The translations under genes were made by a program, and so were the position numbers. From NCBI RefSeq assembly GCF_030272615.1, contig NC_081411.1:829058897-829122896 (forward strand): a stretch of 64,000 nt of DNA, in the 5' to 3' direction. Below are positions 9,671-21,011 of the stretch, piece after piece. Below the pieces are notes generated by a model that did no database searches, had not been told where the DNA came from, and saw nothing but the letters and a program-made list of their open reading frames with translations. How positions within the stretch are numbered: position 1 is the stretch's first letter; every line of letters begins with the position of its first letter. Origin of the DNA: Cryptomeria japonica (Eukaryota; Streptophyta; Pinopsida; Cupressales; Cupressaceae).

Positions 9671-10798
9671 ATGGGTTCTTCTAAGTTTCCTCTCTTAACT
9701 CCACATAACTATGCTACTTGGAAAATTGATGCATGGAGTAAACTTATGGAAAAAGGACTCACTCATTACATTGATGGAACTATTGTTGCTCCAGCTGATC
9801 CTAAGGCTGATCCAGTTGGTCACTTAGATTGGCTCACTAAAAATATCATGGCAATTGGTACCTTAAGAAAGTATGTATCAAAGGATCTCATTTTTCATAT
9901 TGAGAAATGTACTCTAATCAAGGATGCTTGGCAAAAGTTTCAAGACTTGTATGGTCAAGTTGATGAGATTAGGGGATATCAAATTGATAGTGATCTCACC
10001 ATGTTAGATCCCAAGAACTTTGATACTATACAAGATTATGTCACTAAGGCAAATGAGTTGAGGGCACAACTCAAAGATTGTGGCATTGATAAAAAGGATA
10101 CTCAATTGATATTCAACTTGATAGGGAAGCTTCCACAAGAATATGCAGCATTTGTTTCTAGTTTCCAAACTCATAGGATGACAATGGGTTCAAGCTACAA
10201 AATGCCTACATTTGATGCTTTCAATGAAATGTTGATGATGGAACAAACTAAGTTGATAAGCATGGGCATTCTTAAGGCTTCTTCTAAGTCTCAAGCATTA
10301 GTAGCAAATCAAGGAAACAAAGGAAATCAAGGAAAGGACAACTCAAACAAGAAGAAATGGCAATCAAAGCCTAAGGACAAAGCACCATCTTCTCCACAAC
10401 AAGGAGATTCATCTTCTTCCAAGAAAGATAATTCACCAAAGAGAGAGAGATCTACTTGTGCTTATTGTAAAAAGATTGGTCATGAGGAACATCGTTGCCA
10501 TACTAAGAAGATTGATGAGCTCACACATATCATCAAAAAGCATAACATTGATTTGCCTAAAGTCTACAAGAAGGATGATTCATCAACTTCCACTTCCTCA
10601 CATTCAAAAGGAAAAGGGCAAGCATTCATGGCTTCTACAAGTGGAAAAACTCACTCTTTTGGAACAAGAAAAGGACAAGCTCTATGTGCTACAACAAATC
10701 ATACTTCAGAGAGATGGCTTCTAGATTCAGGGGCTTCTCATCATATGGCATCTTCACAATCTATGTTCTCTACATTTGAGCCTTGCACCATGGCATAG
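9671..10798 (+). CDS. Element N gag and protease start
   Basis: ATG 9671 is preferred over upstream in-frame near-starts because the copia gag signature begins there (MGSSKFPLLTPHNYATW). The gag core covers roughly the first 220 residues. A basic S/K/Q-rich linker leads to one intact zinc knuckle CAYCKKIGHEEHRC (C-X2-C-X4-H-X4-C). The protease active site is WLLDSGASHHMA near 10715-10750, with the catalytic DSG intact. The frame ends at TAG 10796 inside the protease, and homologous sequence continues in frame, so this stop is probably a mutation or a readthrough point. The product would be capsid and nucleocapsid. Confidence 0.9.
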   Translation: MGSSKFPLLTPHNYATWKIDAWSKLMEKGLTHYIDGTIVAPADPKADPVGHLDWLTKNIMAIGTLRKYVSKDLIFHIEKCTLIKDAWQKFQDLYGQVDEIRGYQIDSDLTMLDPKNFDTIQDYVTKANELRAQLKDCGIDKKDTQLIFNLIGKLPQEYAAFVSSFQTHRMTMGSSYKMPTFDAFNEMLMMEQTKLISMGILKASSKSQALVANQGNKGNQGKDNSNKKKWQSKPKDKAPSSPQQGDSSSSKKDNSPKRERSTCAYCKKIGHEEHRCHTKKIDELTHIIKKHNIDLPKVYKKDDSSTSTSSHSKGKGQAFMASTSGKTHSFGTRKGQALCATTNHTSERWLLDSGASHHMASSQSMFSTFEPCTMA

Positions 10799-11695
10799 AT
10801 TTTGATGGGCAATCATACATACATGGATGTGATTGGGAAAGGATCTATTGACATTGGGGATAACTCCTTCAATGATGTGTTGTGTGTACCCCACTTGACA
10901 AACAATCTCCTTTCTATCTATCAAATCACAAATGGCGCAACTAAGAGAGTTGTGGAGTTCACACTTGACTCAGTTTTTATTAGAGACATGGAGACTAGAG
11001 CAATCATTGCAACTGGGGTGGTTGATCATGCATCTCGGTTATACTCCTTTTCAGATTTTGTTGATGATGATGATTTCACATTTGATGATTCTACACATGT
11101 TGATCACACTTATTGTGATGGTTCAGATTTTGAGGAGAACTTTGGACACTTGAATTTGGGGATTCTTACATGTAACCCAGTTCTTGAGTCTTGTATTTCA
11201 TCTCCTCATATTGATATCACATCACCTATTGCACCTGATTATGTGGATAGTGTGACAGTTTTGCCTACATGTGATTCAGTGCAGCAGGATATACCTTGTC
11301 TTCCAGCTTCAGATTCATGGGATGATTACATGACAGATATTGCAGGTTTGTTTGTGGAATCCTACATTGCAGATTTGGGAGACATCATTGATGACATACA
11401 TCTTCTCTTTGATGAAGATGATCCTTCTTCGATTGTTGCGAGGGCACACTCTGACCCTCTTGTTCATTCTCTACATGATCATTCTTTCGAGGTTGACATG
11501 ATTGTGGATACTTATGTACAGCAGTTGGAGGAGGTCTCTTTATTTTTTGAGGAGACACATGAGTCTTTGGATATTGTTCTACATTCATCTTCACCAGATG
11601 TTGGAGTTCCTTTTTCAGTAGTGTGGAGCAGTTCACCACCTTTGGAAGGGGTATCTTTCAGCATTGACATGGGCACACTTGAGCAGTTTTCATAG
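10799..11695 (+). CDS. Element N protease C-part fused to unknown acidic region
   Basis: It continues in the frame of gag after TAG 10796. The first ~90 codons are copia protease and pre-integrase sequence (VLCVPHLTNNLLSI, LYSFSDF). A short FGHLNLGIL resembles the start of the GAG-pre-integrase motif. After that the sequence is no longer pol: about 180 residues rich in D, S, V and I (for example DIIDDIHLLFDEDD), without cysteine clusters or a membrane segment. I do not recognise this part. It ends at TAG 11693. Confidence 0.65.
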   Translation: MLMGNHTYMDVIGKGSIDIGDNSFNDVLCVPHLTNNLLSIYQITNGATKRVVEFTLDSVFIRDMETRAIIATGVVDHASRLYSFSDFVDDDDFTFDDSTHVDHTYCDGSDFEENFGHLNLGILTCNPVLESCISSPHIDITSPIAPDYVDSVTVLPTCDSVQQDIPCLPASDSWDDYMTDIAGLFVESYIADLGDIIDDIHLLFDEDDPSSIVARAHSDPLVHSLHDHSFEVDMIVDTYVQQLEEVSLFFEETHESLDIVLHSSSPDVGVPFSVVWSSSPPLEGVSFSIDMGTLEQFS

Positions 11696-11953
11696 ATTCC
11701 TTTCATCATGAGTTTTCTTCATTCATCTTCCCTTCATGATTGGGGAGACTTCATGGATACACCTTTGGTTTTGTTTCTTCCTAAGGGGAGGAATGTTGTT
11801 CGACGTTCGTGGAGTAGTTTCTTCATACATCGAGCTTCTATCATTGGTGCAAATTCTTCATTGAGGGATGATCACAGTTTGACTTCTCTTCTTCTCTCAT
11901 ATGGGGGGGACTTTTTCCTCACATGGGGTTTTGTTCCTCACATACTTCTTTGA
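11696..11953 (+). CDS. In-frame extension after the N acidic ORF
   Basis: The same frame stays open for another ~85 codons after TAG 11693, rich in S, L, F and H (FLPKGRNVVRRSWSSFF). It may be the former C-terminus or chance. No domain is recognised. Confidence 0.3.
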   Translation: MPFIMSFLHSSSLHDWGDFMDTPLVLFLPKGRNVVRRSWSSFFIHRASIIGANSSLRDDHSLTSLLLSYGGDFFLTWGFVPHILL

Positions 11954-12168
11954 GAGTTCTCTTGTATAGCTTTCATCTCTCTTTTTTGGGGGAGGGTTTT
12001 TTCCCATTGGGTTTTTCTCTCTTTCCCCACTTTGTGAGAGATTTCATTGCATTGGTTTGCATGCATTTGCATTTGTGCATGGGTACCTAACATGGCCTCG
12101 TAGTCGGGACCCATCTTGCATTGCTTAGTTGCATTGTAGACTTAAGTGCATTCCCCTAAGTTGCACTT

Positions 12169-12177
12169 AAGGGGGGG
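12169..12177 (+). promoter_or_regulatory. Element N polypurine tract
   Basis: AAGGGGGGG directly precedes the 3' LTR. Just upstream, ACTTAAGTGCA and TGCACTTAAG form an inverted repeat next to the tract. Confidence 0.85.
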
Positions 12178-12657
12178 TGTTGGTGTAAATAATTATTCAT
12201 CATGGATATTATTACACTTATTTAAGTTTACTTAGGATAATGCATTTCATAGTAGTTTGGATATGAGACACTTGGGTGTTTGTGTCACATTGGGATAGTG
12301 TGTGTAGGAGAAATTCCACCTCTTATGGTGTTGATCTTGTTATTACACTATCATATCCACTTATTGTGGAGTGATAATTCCACCTTCGGTGGGTGATCCA
12401 CCTCATGTGGAATATTATATTATTTCTCCTACCTACCCACACCTATTTCCTACCTACCCTGGTTTCTTATTGAGCCACATGTCATGTTTGTGTGCTCATA
12501 CATATCCCTAGCCTTGCCTATATAAGAAGGCTCATCTACATTGTATGAAACAGTTGTTGATCATTTTCTATTGATGAGAATACAGTTTATTCTTGTCCCA
12601 TATTATGTCTCTATCTTGTACATTTCAATGACTTCTTGATCTTGGCAAAATCCAACA
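12178..12657 (+). repeat. Element N 3' LTR
   Basis: Same 480-bp length as the 5' LTR, with three substitutions by eye. It is followed by the AAATC duplication. Confidence 0.95.
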
Positions 12658-12662
12658 AAATC

Positions 12663-13500
12663 AAAAGAAAACCAAGACTCGACACCAACATCCACTGTAG
12701 TCCTCAAGTTTAGTGTCTCTTGTCACTTGTATAAGTCATATTTGATTATGGTCACAATGTTCACTTTCACAAAAAGGATAGATAGCACTGAACCATATGT
12801 TGTCTAAGTATGTTGAAAGATTTGATTTTGTTGAAGCTCATTGTTGCTGCCGTGTCTCATCTGAAACTGACTGAATCCATGAAACTAATACTTTATTGTG
12901 GAGAAGATGAAACTTTATTGTGGACTGGCGATGCAAATGTTGCTTTATTGTGGACTGTGCGCGAATAGACTGAAGAAAGCTGGAAGAAACTGTACTCAAA
13001 ACATGTGATGTTCTCAGTTCCACACCCATCACTAGACGTAGGATTTTGCCTTAGCCACAGATAGGATCGGATTTATTATGGATGGAAAGGGATGTGAAAA
13101 GGGAGGTTTATTATGAATGGCTAACCAATCTTAGGTAGATCAATAACAAGCCATGATGGGAATGGGTAAGTTTATTATGGATGAATAGGTTGTGAGTGTG
13201 TGCAAATTGAAAGGATGAAAGAGAATCCTGAAGGAGAGAGGAGCAAAGTCTCTACGCATGGCGCTGGTGACCCAGTTTTCACCATGGTACTTGCCCAGCG
13301 CGCCACCGAAGTGGTTTTCACCGTTGGACGAAATTATTTCTCTTTACTTTTTTGATTTTTCAATTTTTTTGTGTCACAAGGCGCCTGTTTGCCAGGTTTT
13401 CACCAAGTAACGATTTTTTTGTTTTATAATTTTTTTTTTTTTGTATTTTTGAATTTTTTACTTTTTTTTTTGTATTTTTGAATTAGGATGTCCGAAGAGC
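12663..13500. other. Element T 3' spacer, right part
   Basis: No gene is visible. Short repeated words occur: CTTTATTGTGGACTG three times (12890-12955) and TTTATTATGGATG three times (13070-13185). A long T-rich run lies at 13340-13480, just after the integrase end in element sense. Confidence 0.6.
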
Positions 13501-14757
13501 TTATGTGTAGAACTTGCGAAGGTGCATGCTATTGATAGGATCCTCTAAGGGTTCACCTTCTGTAGTTGAGAGCTGATATGCCCCAGATCCATATACCGCT
13601 GTAATGATGTAAGGACCAAGCCAGTTTGGTTCGAACTTGCCCTTCTTATCTTTGTCTTGCTGATTCTTGGGGTTCTCTCTGAGTACTAAGTCACCTACCT
13701 CAAATGTGCGAGGCTTAACTTTGTGATTGTAACTGTGACTCATTCGTTGTTGGTAAGCCTTGAGATGATTAAAAGCAGTGTGCCTTCGTTCCTCTAGCAG
13801 TTCTAGTTCTTGTAAGCGAGAGACCCTGTAGTCTTCATCGTTGATTATGTTTCTCAAGGAGACCCGTAGAGAAGGTAACTCGACCTCAATAGGAAAGATG
13901 GCTTTAGAGCCGTAGACAAGTGAGTAGGGTGTAGCTCCTGTAGGTGTGCGGACACTTGTGCGATAGGCCCAAAGTGCAAGATTGAGTTGGATATGCCAGT
14001 TACGGCCAGCGTCGTCGACTGTCTTTTTAAGGATTTTGAGAATTGTTTTATTAGATGCCTCAGCTTGGCCATTACCTTGGGGGTAATATGGTGTGGAGAA
14101 ACGGTGGGCAATATGGAAGCGCTCACAGAGTTCACGAACATCCTGATTTTTGAAAGGACGCCTGTTATCAATAATAATGGAAGTAGGAATCCCGTATCGG
14201 CAAATGATGTAGTTCAAGATGAAGGCAGTGATTTGTTTCCCAGTAACTTGTGTGAGAGGCATGGCTTCAATCCACTTTGTAAAATACTCTGTGGCTGTGA
14301 TAATGAATTTATGTCCATTGGAAGAAGGAGGGTGAATCTTGCCTATGAGATCGAGTCCCCACTGACAAAAGGGCCAAGAAGATGCAAGTGGTTGTAGTTC
14401 TTGTGCTGGTGCATGTATGAGGTCTCCATGAATTTGACACTGCTTACACTTCTTGACAAACTGATATGCATCTTTTTCCATAGTAGGCCAGTAATATCCA
14501 GTCCTGATGAGTTTCTTGGCCAAGGTAGGACCACTAGTATGCGGACCACATATCCCTTCATGCACTTCTCGTAATGCAATCTGAGCTTCGTCACTCTCTA
14601 AACATCTAAGAAGGGTGCCATCTAGACCTCGTCGGTATAGGATATCTGCTAAAATGATGTATCGAGAGGATTGGCGAATGAAAGTGCGGCGTTGATTGTT
14701 CGATAAATCGGGAGGTAAGATATTGTCGCGAAGGTATGTGAATATGGGACCATATAA
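13501..14757 (-). pseudogene. Element T integrase
   Basis: It reads on the minus strand in the frame of the whole polyprotein. An HHCC zinc finger is present (VHEGICGPH and CKQCQ). The core has the three acidic residues: D in WGLDLIGKI, D in IIIDNRRPF (usually DNGxxF, here G to R) and E in GQAEASNKTI. The C-terminal part (VGDLVLRENP, GPYIITAVYGSGAYQL) is typical of Ty3/gypsy integrases. It ends at TAA 13501. The first 50 codons from 14757 are downstream of TAG 14758 but are continuous with the family. Confidence 0.9.
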
Positions 14758-15510
14758 CTAGGATTCAGGACCAACAACACATATCATTTCCATAGGAGTG
14801 ATTTCATATGACGGAATCAACAGGTTGTCTACCAGGAACTCATAGTAGGTCTCATTTTGTGGTAGATCAATGAGCGAAGCAATTGTAGCCATGGCATCTG
14901 CAGCGCGATTTTGTTCTCTTGGTATCTGCTCAAACTCTATCTTTGCAAAATGCTGTTTCAGCTCATCTACCAGTTGTTTGTAAGGCATTAGATTTTTATC
15001 TTTTGTTTGATAATCATCAGTTGCTTGATGGATGACAAGTTGAGAATCCCCCAAAACATGAAGTTCTTGGATCTTCCATTGAACTCCAATTCTTAACCCA
15101 GTTGTTAATGCCTCGTATTCCGCTATATTGTTAGTGCACGAAAATGATAAGCAGTATGACTTTGGTATAGAATCGCCTTGGGGAGTTATAAAGAGTATAC
15201 CCGCTCCTGCCCCGTGCTGTGTATATGAGCCGTCAAAATATAATTTCCATGGCTTTGCAGGTGATATTGTTAGAATGGACTCATCTGAAAATTCTGACTG
15301 TAGAGGAGCATCATCTATCATGGGAGCATCTACCAGTTGATCTGCAATTGCTTGTCCTTTTATAGCTTTTCTGTCCACGTACTCGATGTCAAATTCACTC
15401 AAAATCATTACCCACTTGGCCAGCTGCCCAGTAAGTGTAGCTTTGTTGAGAAGATATTTTAGTGGATCGATTCTGGCAATCAACTTAGTCTTGTGAGTGA
15501 GCATATAATG
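14758..15510 (-). pseudogene. Element T archaeal-type RNase H
   Basis: After the end of the first RNase H (HYMLTHKTKLIARIDPLKYLL), a second RNase H begins with KPWKLYFDGSYTQHGAG. The four acidic positions are present: FDGS, IAEYEAL, LGDSQLV and NRAADAMA. This duplicated archaeal-like RNase H is characteristic of the Tat lineage. It is separated from the RT part by TGA 15511, where a tryptophan-like position is expected, and from integrase by TAG 14758. Confidence 0.9.
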
Positions 15511-16671
15511 TCATAACTTTTGTGAAGCAAAGACCACAGCGAGACATGCACGCTCGATTGGTGTGTAGTTTAGCTCATATCCCACCAATGTGCGACTGAT
15601 ATAATAGACTGCTTTTTCCTTGCCGTCAGGTATGTGCTGTGCTAGGAGTGCCCCCAGTGCTGTCAGATTAGCCGATATGTAAAGTAGCAATGGTTGATCT
15701 GGAATTGGTGACATCAAAACTGGCGGGTTCAAAAGATAGTCTTTGAGCACCTGAAAAGCCTGTTGATAGTTCTCATCCCATTTGAACTTGATGTTTTTGT
15801 GTAGCAGGTGCTGGAAAGGGTTACACTTATCTGTAAGTTGTGCTATGAATCTTCGTATGGACTGGAGTCTCCCTTGTAAAGATCGAAGTTGACTGATATT
15901 CTTGGGTGGCGGCATGTCCAAGATAGCCTTGACCTTCGCTGGATCAGCTTCTATTCCTCTTTTAGACACAATGAATCCTAGGAGCTTCTTGGAGGTTACT
16001 CCAAAGACGCATTTCTTTGGATTTAGTCTTACCTTATATTTTTCCAGCCGATCAAAGACAACTGAAAGTATGTCCAAGTGTGTGTCTCTGTCTATTGATT
16101 TTCCCAAAAGATCGTCAACATAATCTTCCACGGCTATGTGCATGAGATCATGAAAGATAGTAGTCATCGCTCTTTGATAAGTAGCGCCTGCATTTTTCAA
16201 CCCAAAAGGCATGACACTCCAACAGAAGGTTCCCCATGGACAAGTGAATGATGTTTTATGTTGATCTTCAGGTGCAATCCTGATTTGATTATATCCAGAA
16301 AATCCGTCCATTAAAGATAGCATTTCATGACTTGCTGTGAGATCAACGATCAAGTCAATGTTTGGTAATGGGAAATCATCCTTTGGACAAGCCTTGTTGA
16401 TATCTCTGAAGTCTGTACATATCCTTATGCTACGATCTGGTTTACTGACGGGTACTAGATTGGAAATCCATTCGGGATAATCAATTGGGTGTATGAATCC
16501 GACATCCAGTAATTTCTCCAGCTCTGCCTTGACTAGCAATGCCACTTGTGGATGCATTTTCCTTAATTTCTGCTTTACTGGTTTTGCCCCTGGTTTGACT
16601 GTCAAATGATGCATAACCAAATCCGGATCCAGTCCAGGCATATCAGCGTATGACCATGTGAAGTTGATTTG
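15511..16671 (-). pseudogene. Element T reverse transcriptase and first RNase H
   Basis: It starts in frame after TGA 16672 with WSYADMPGLD, a conserved Tat sequence. RT motifs follow: RICTDFRDINKACPKDDFPL, MDGFSGYNQI, MPFGLKNAGATYQRAM and the catalytic YVDD (about 16111-16122). The connecting Ty3-type RNase H (LLLYISANLTALGALL, YYISRTL) has N where the first catalytic D is usual, as is common for this inactive domain in Tat. It ends at TGA 15511. Confidence 0.93.
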
Positions 16672-17565
16672 TCATCCCTTAAAGAAGCTCATGAATTTTG
16701 TCCTCTCGGCCTCTGTCAATGATTGAGCCAAAAATATGTTGTGTGGGACCTCTGCTGTACCAATGTTTGTCTTTATAGTCTCCTCTACCAACATAGATGA
16801 TTTTTCCTCATATGATGCTGGGAGAATGTCGAGCCTTCCATCTTCGGGCACCTCAGAGAGGTTTTCACCCTCAGATACGTCCTTTCTTTTTACTTTTTTG
16901 GAGTCAGATAGCGCCACAGTGTGGTTTTCGCCATAAGACCCTTGTTTTGTTTTTATTTTCACATTTTTGCGACTAGAAGGCCCGACACCCTCACCAAAGT
17001 ATTCTATGTTGTTGAGCTCTATGGCGTATCCTGCTTTGTGGTCTCCAGGGGGAAGATCATCTCGAATGCCAAGGTAGTCAATAATAGCTTCGTCATTTTG
17101 AAATGTATCAAATTGTGCTGGTCCTTCATGATCCCAGTCAATGAGTTGAGGATGAACAAGGGGAAGGTCATTAGTGTTTTCAGAGTTTGCTGGATGAAGA
17201 GTGAAGATGTGGTTATATTCAGGTATGTCAAGGTAATCATCGAGGTCATCGATGGCACTCTCCTCATCAGTTTCGATCATGAGCGAATCCAAATTGTCAT
17301 CACTAGTAGAGCCTTCTGGGATAGGTGTCCTCATCCTATGTGATTTTGACCTAGGACCTTGAAATGAAGCTTGTGCGGGATCCTTATGGGTTGGTTCTTG
17401 ACCAACTCTAAACTTTTTGTAAAATTCCTCCTCCTCTGTAGGTTCATCTGGCTCTCTAAATGTCTTGGTGAGCTCATAGTCACTGGAGGATTTGTCTGAA
17501 CCCCACTCCCACTCATTAGAATCTGTGGAAGGATAATCCTCTTGTTGAACTTCGGCAACTTTGAT
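16672..17565 (-). pseudogene. Element T protease-RT linker
   Basis: This is an in-frame stretch between two stops (TGA 17566 and TGA 16672). It is acidic (EWEWGSDKSSSDYEL, IETDEESAIDDLDDYLD) and without a known fold. Near its end, SLTEAERTKFMSFFKG leads into the RT start. Tat elements usually have a long acidic linker here. Confidence 0.75.
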
Positions 17566-18525
17566 TCACCATACCTCTTTTGTTCTTTTATTATGTAGTC
17601 TGGGATTCAGAAAACCAAGCCCCTTGGAGCATTCCCTTCTTGTAGTTAGCTCAGGTTGTAAGGGCTCCATGACACCTTCTTTGCGTAGTCTGAGAGGGCT
17701 TTTTCCATCATACCCGAATCTTTGCAAAATTTTGAAGCCTTTGCCATAGTTCTCACAGGGTATAATAATCTGATCATGTGTGTCCTCTTCAACGTCCTTA
17801 TAGAGCATTTTATATAAATTTTCTTCTTCTAGTTCACCCCATTTTTGAAAGATGGTAGGATCCCATTTGAGTATCATGATGGAGATTTGCTTGTTAGGAT
17901 GTGGCCTCCCATATTCTTTTGGAGAGCTCAGGACTTGTCGTAAAAACATTGTCTGATTCAGAGTGTATTCTCCCATGCCTTTGTCTTGAAACTTGCCTCT
18001 AAGTTCACCTTGTTTGGATGTCGAGGGTTTTAATGACTCAGGATCAATGTATGCTGAAGAAGGAGTAGCCTCACGATTATTGGGAATGATAGTTTCAGTA
18101 TGTGATCTCAAGTTATTACAATATATGAATGGATTTGGATCACCATTGACCGTTACCTCGACTCCATTGTGAGGGAACTTTATGCATTGATGGTATGTTG
18201 ATGGGATTACCCTCATTTCATGAATCCACGGACGTCCTAGCAATATGTTATACGTGAGATCTAGATCTAGGACTTGACAAACCACATCTTTTGTGACTGG
18301 CCCTATTCTTAGCGGTAAGGTGACTGTGCCCTTGTACGAGCACTCTTCATCATCATAAGCCTTAATGGTGATTTGGTTTGTAGCATTCACAGCCTTGTCA
18401 GAATATCCCAATTGTCTGATGGTGCTCAATGTACAAATGTTTAGACCTGCTCCTCCATCTATCAGGACTCGCTTTATTCGATGTTTATGTATGAAAGCTT
18501 CAACGTGTAGAGGTGCATTATGTGG
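17566..18525 (-). pseudogene. Element T aspartic protease
   Basis: It begins directly after the gag stop with APLHVEAF and KRVLIDGGAGLNICTLS, the DGG-type active site of Tat proteases. The flap and second half (LLGRPWIHEMRVIPSTYHQ) are conserved. The same frame as gag is kept, so gag and protease are separated only by TAG 18526. It ends at TGA 17566. It would process the polyprotein. Confidence 0.88.
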
Positions 18526-21011
18526 CTAACTTATGGAGGCGTCATCGGCTTCTGTGAATGTGAGGGAGTGTGGAACGGATAGGTATCCCACCATGGCTTG
18601 AAACTGGTCCACGTTCAGATCAGTAGGAAGGGTAGTATCTCTCAAGATTTTGTCAAGGATAGCTTTATGTGTAGGAGATATACGTAAGAGCTCAAGAATA
18701 GAGATGAGTGCAGGTGTCTTCCCTAGTTGTTCTACAAGGTCGTACTCAGGCTTGGTTGATGAAAGATTGGTATTCTTAGTGGAGGTACCTGGCAATGTAA
18801 TCTTACCTCGACAGGTTGTAACATGACATTCAGAGGTAGATTCGGACGAAGATCCCACACCTTTTAGGACAATCTTGGGTCTCTGAGAAGGATTCTTAGG
18901 ATTTTTGTTCTTGATAGTAATAGTAGAGATATGATTGTCCATTGAGATGTGATTGATAGTAGAATCATAATTGTAAGGTGCTCTAGTGTAATTGGCTTGA
19001 TCATCTATGACTTTGGCTTTTCCTTTGTCATGTTTTGGGAATGGTTCCTTAAACATCTCATGCTCTTGATTAGATGAATGTCCCTCAATCTCAATGTCAC
19101 CTCTATCAATGAGATCTTGCACAATGTTTTTCAATCGATGGAAATTACTTGTCTTATGACCCTTGCTCTTATGAAACTCACAAAATTCATCATCATTCCA
19201 CCAATTTGGTTTGACCTTTGGTTCATATGGAGGAAAATCTGGAACTGTGATCACTTTGTTTGCCACAAGCTTTTTGAATACTGATTCAAGTGGTTCCCCC
19301 AATGGATTGTACTTCCTTCGAGGTTTTGAAGTTGTTTGGTTGTTCACCTGATTGTTGGTAGAACTTGATCCAGAAAAGATGAATTTGGGTCGCATTGTGT
19401 TGGCATCAACAACACCATCATTAACTGTGTTCTTGTTCTTGTTCCAAAATTTTGGTTTGTCCTTTCCTTTAAAGTCCTCTTTGTTTTCTTTGAATAGTTT
19501 GATAACTCCTTGTTCAATTAAGACCTTTTCTGTTGCTAGGCCCTTTTCAATAACATCCTTGAATGTAGACAAACAAACTTTTCTGAGATCATAGCCAATA
19601 GCCTTATTAACATTTTGAGTGAACATTTCTACCATTTGTTTCTGCGGGATTTCACAAGAGCATTTGCTAGCTAAGTTTCTCCATCTCTGTAAAAATGTTG
19701 CGAAAGATTCTCCTTCCTTTTGTTTCGTATTGCACAAGGTAGTAACTGAGACATCTGTTTCTATATTGTAAGAGAAATGCTGAATGAATGCCTCTGCTAA
19801 GTCACCCCATGACTTAATACCGGGAGGTAATTGAGAAAACCATTCCATAGCCTGATCGCCTAAGCTTTGTGGAAACAACCTCATCAAGTATGTTTCTTCT
19901 GCCGCTACCTCAATGCAGGCTGTGAAGAATTGTCTTATGTGTGCCTTGGGGTCTCCTCTCCCTCTATATTTGTCAAATTTTGGCATCACAAAGTGTGCAG
20001 GAAATGGGGGCATTGGGATGCTCTTATCAAAGGGATAAGGACATATATCTCTCATAGTGTATGTTGGTTTTGATGTACTCATGTCCTCCATCTTCTTTTG
20101 TAGATCTCTAATTTGTTGTTCCAAATTACTTTTAGGTGGAGATCGACTTCTTGTAGCATACCCCATGTTTGAAACACCCATTTGAGGAGGAGCTTGTTGC
20201 ATGTATGGATGATACTGATCGTAGACATGTCCATATGGAGGTCTATATTGTTGCGACATGTATGGAGCATTTGGCATAACTTCATGTTGAGGGACCCCAT
20301 ATCTATTTTGTGTGTATACACCATATTCAATAGGCCTTTCATTTTCCATTGTGTTGCCCCCAATTTTGACATGAGGTCTCCTTGTGTCAAAATTTTGAGG
20401 ATGTCCTTGAGTATCCACTTGTTTTGGTTGATCCATACCTTGAGCATGTGATTGAGCATAAGGCCTCCATGATGGTCCTTGAGTGTAAGTATCATATGTT
20501 TGAGCTTGTGTATGTGGGATTGCTGGTTTTTGAAGCAAACCTGATGGTGACTCAGGCATCATATTATTCGGTCCTCTATTTCCTCCACTATTTGGTCTCC
20601 TTTGATCCATGTTGGGTTGAATTTGTTGTGAGGGTCGACTTTCCATAAGTTGAGATAAGTCAAAATCATGAGGTATCTTGGCTCCACTTTGTGCCATCAT
20701 GTGTAAGAAGTATTGTCTATCTCTCCTCATTATTTCCTCAACCAATCGATTGAAATGGGGATTCATAATGGATTCTTCCAATCTGCTGATTGTATTGAAA
20801 AGTTGTCCACATTGTCATTGTGTGTAGCATTGTTGTTTGTAGTGTCTATGTTTTCCACATTTGGAATGTTTCTATAAACATCCATGTCAGGCAATGTAGT
20901 GTGCTCAGGATTGAAAAATAAATCATTGTCATACTCATAAGAACTCATGTTTGTGGATTCTTGAGCTTCTTTAGCTTTTCTCCTAGATTTTTGAAGGCGG
21001 GTTTCAACCAT
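18526..21011 (-). pseudogene. Element T gag
   Basis: The likely start is ATG 21011 (MVETRLQKSRRKAKEAQ). The first 80 codons run in a different frame and meet the main gag frame near 20770, so one small indel is needed. A Q/P/G/Y-rich region is followed by the retrotransposon gag domain (FDKYRGRGDPKAHIRQF, AMEWFSQLPPGIKSW, GESFATFLQRW). A Tat-type zinc finger CEFHKSKGHKTSNF has lost the last cysteine (F instead). The 751-codon main frame ends at TAG 18526. Confidence 0.88.

Larger units (their letters stand above)
7469..12657 (+). mobile_element. Element N: young non-autonomous copia retrotransposon
   Basis: Two 480-bp LTRs (7469-7948 and 12178-12657) differ at three positions by eye. Target duplications AAATC lie at 7464-7468 and 12658-12662. 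A perfect primer site follows the 5' LTR and a G7 tract precedes the 3' LTR. The internal 4.2 kb encodes gag, a zinc knuckle and a protease active site, then leaves copia homology near the pre-integrase region and continues as an acidic sequence. Integrase, RT and RNase H are absent, so movement requires a partner element. It is inserted in the 3' spacer of T and is therefore younger than T. Confidence 0.95.
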
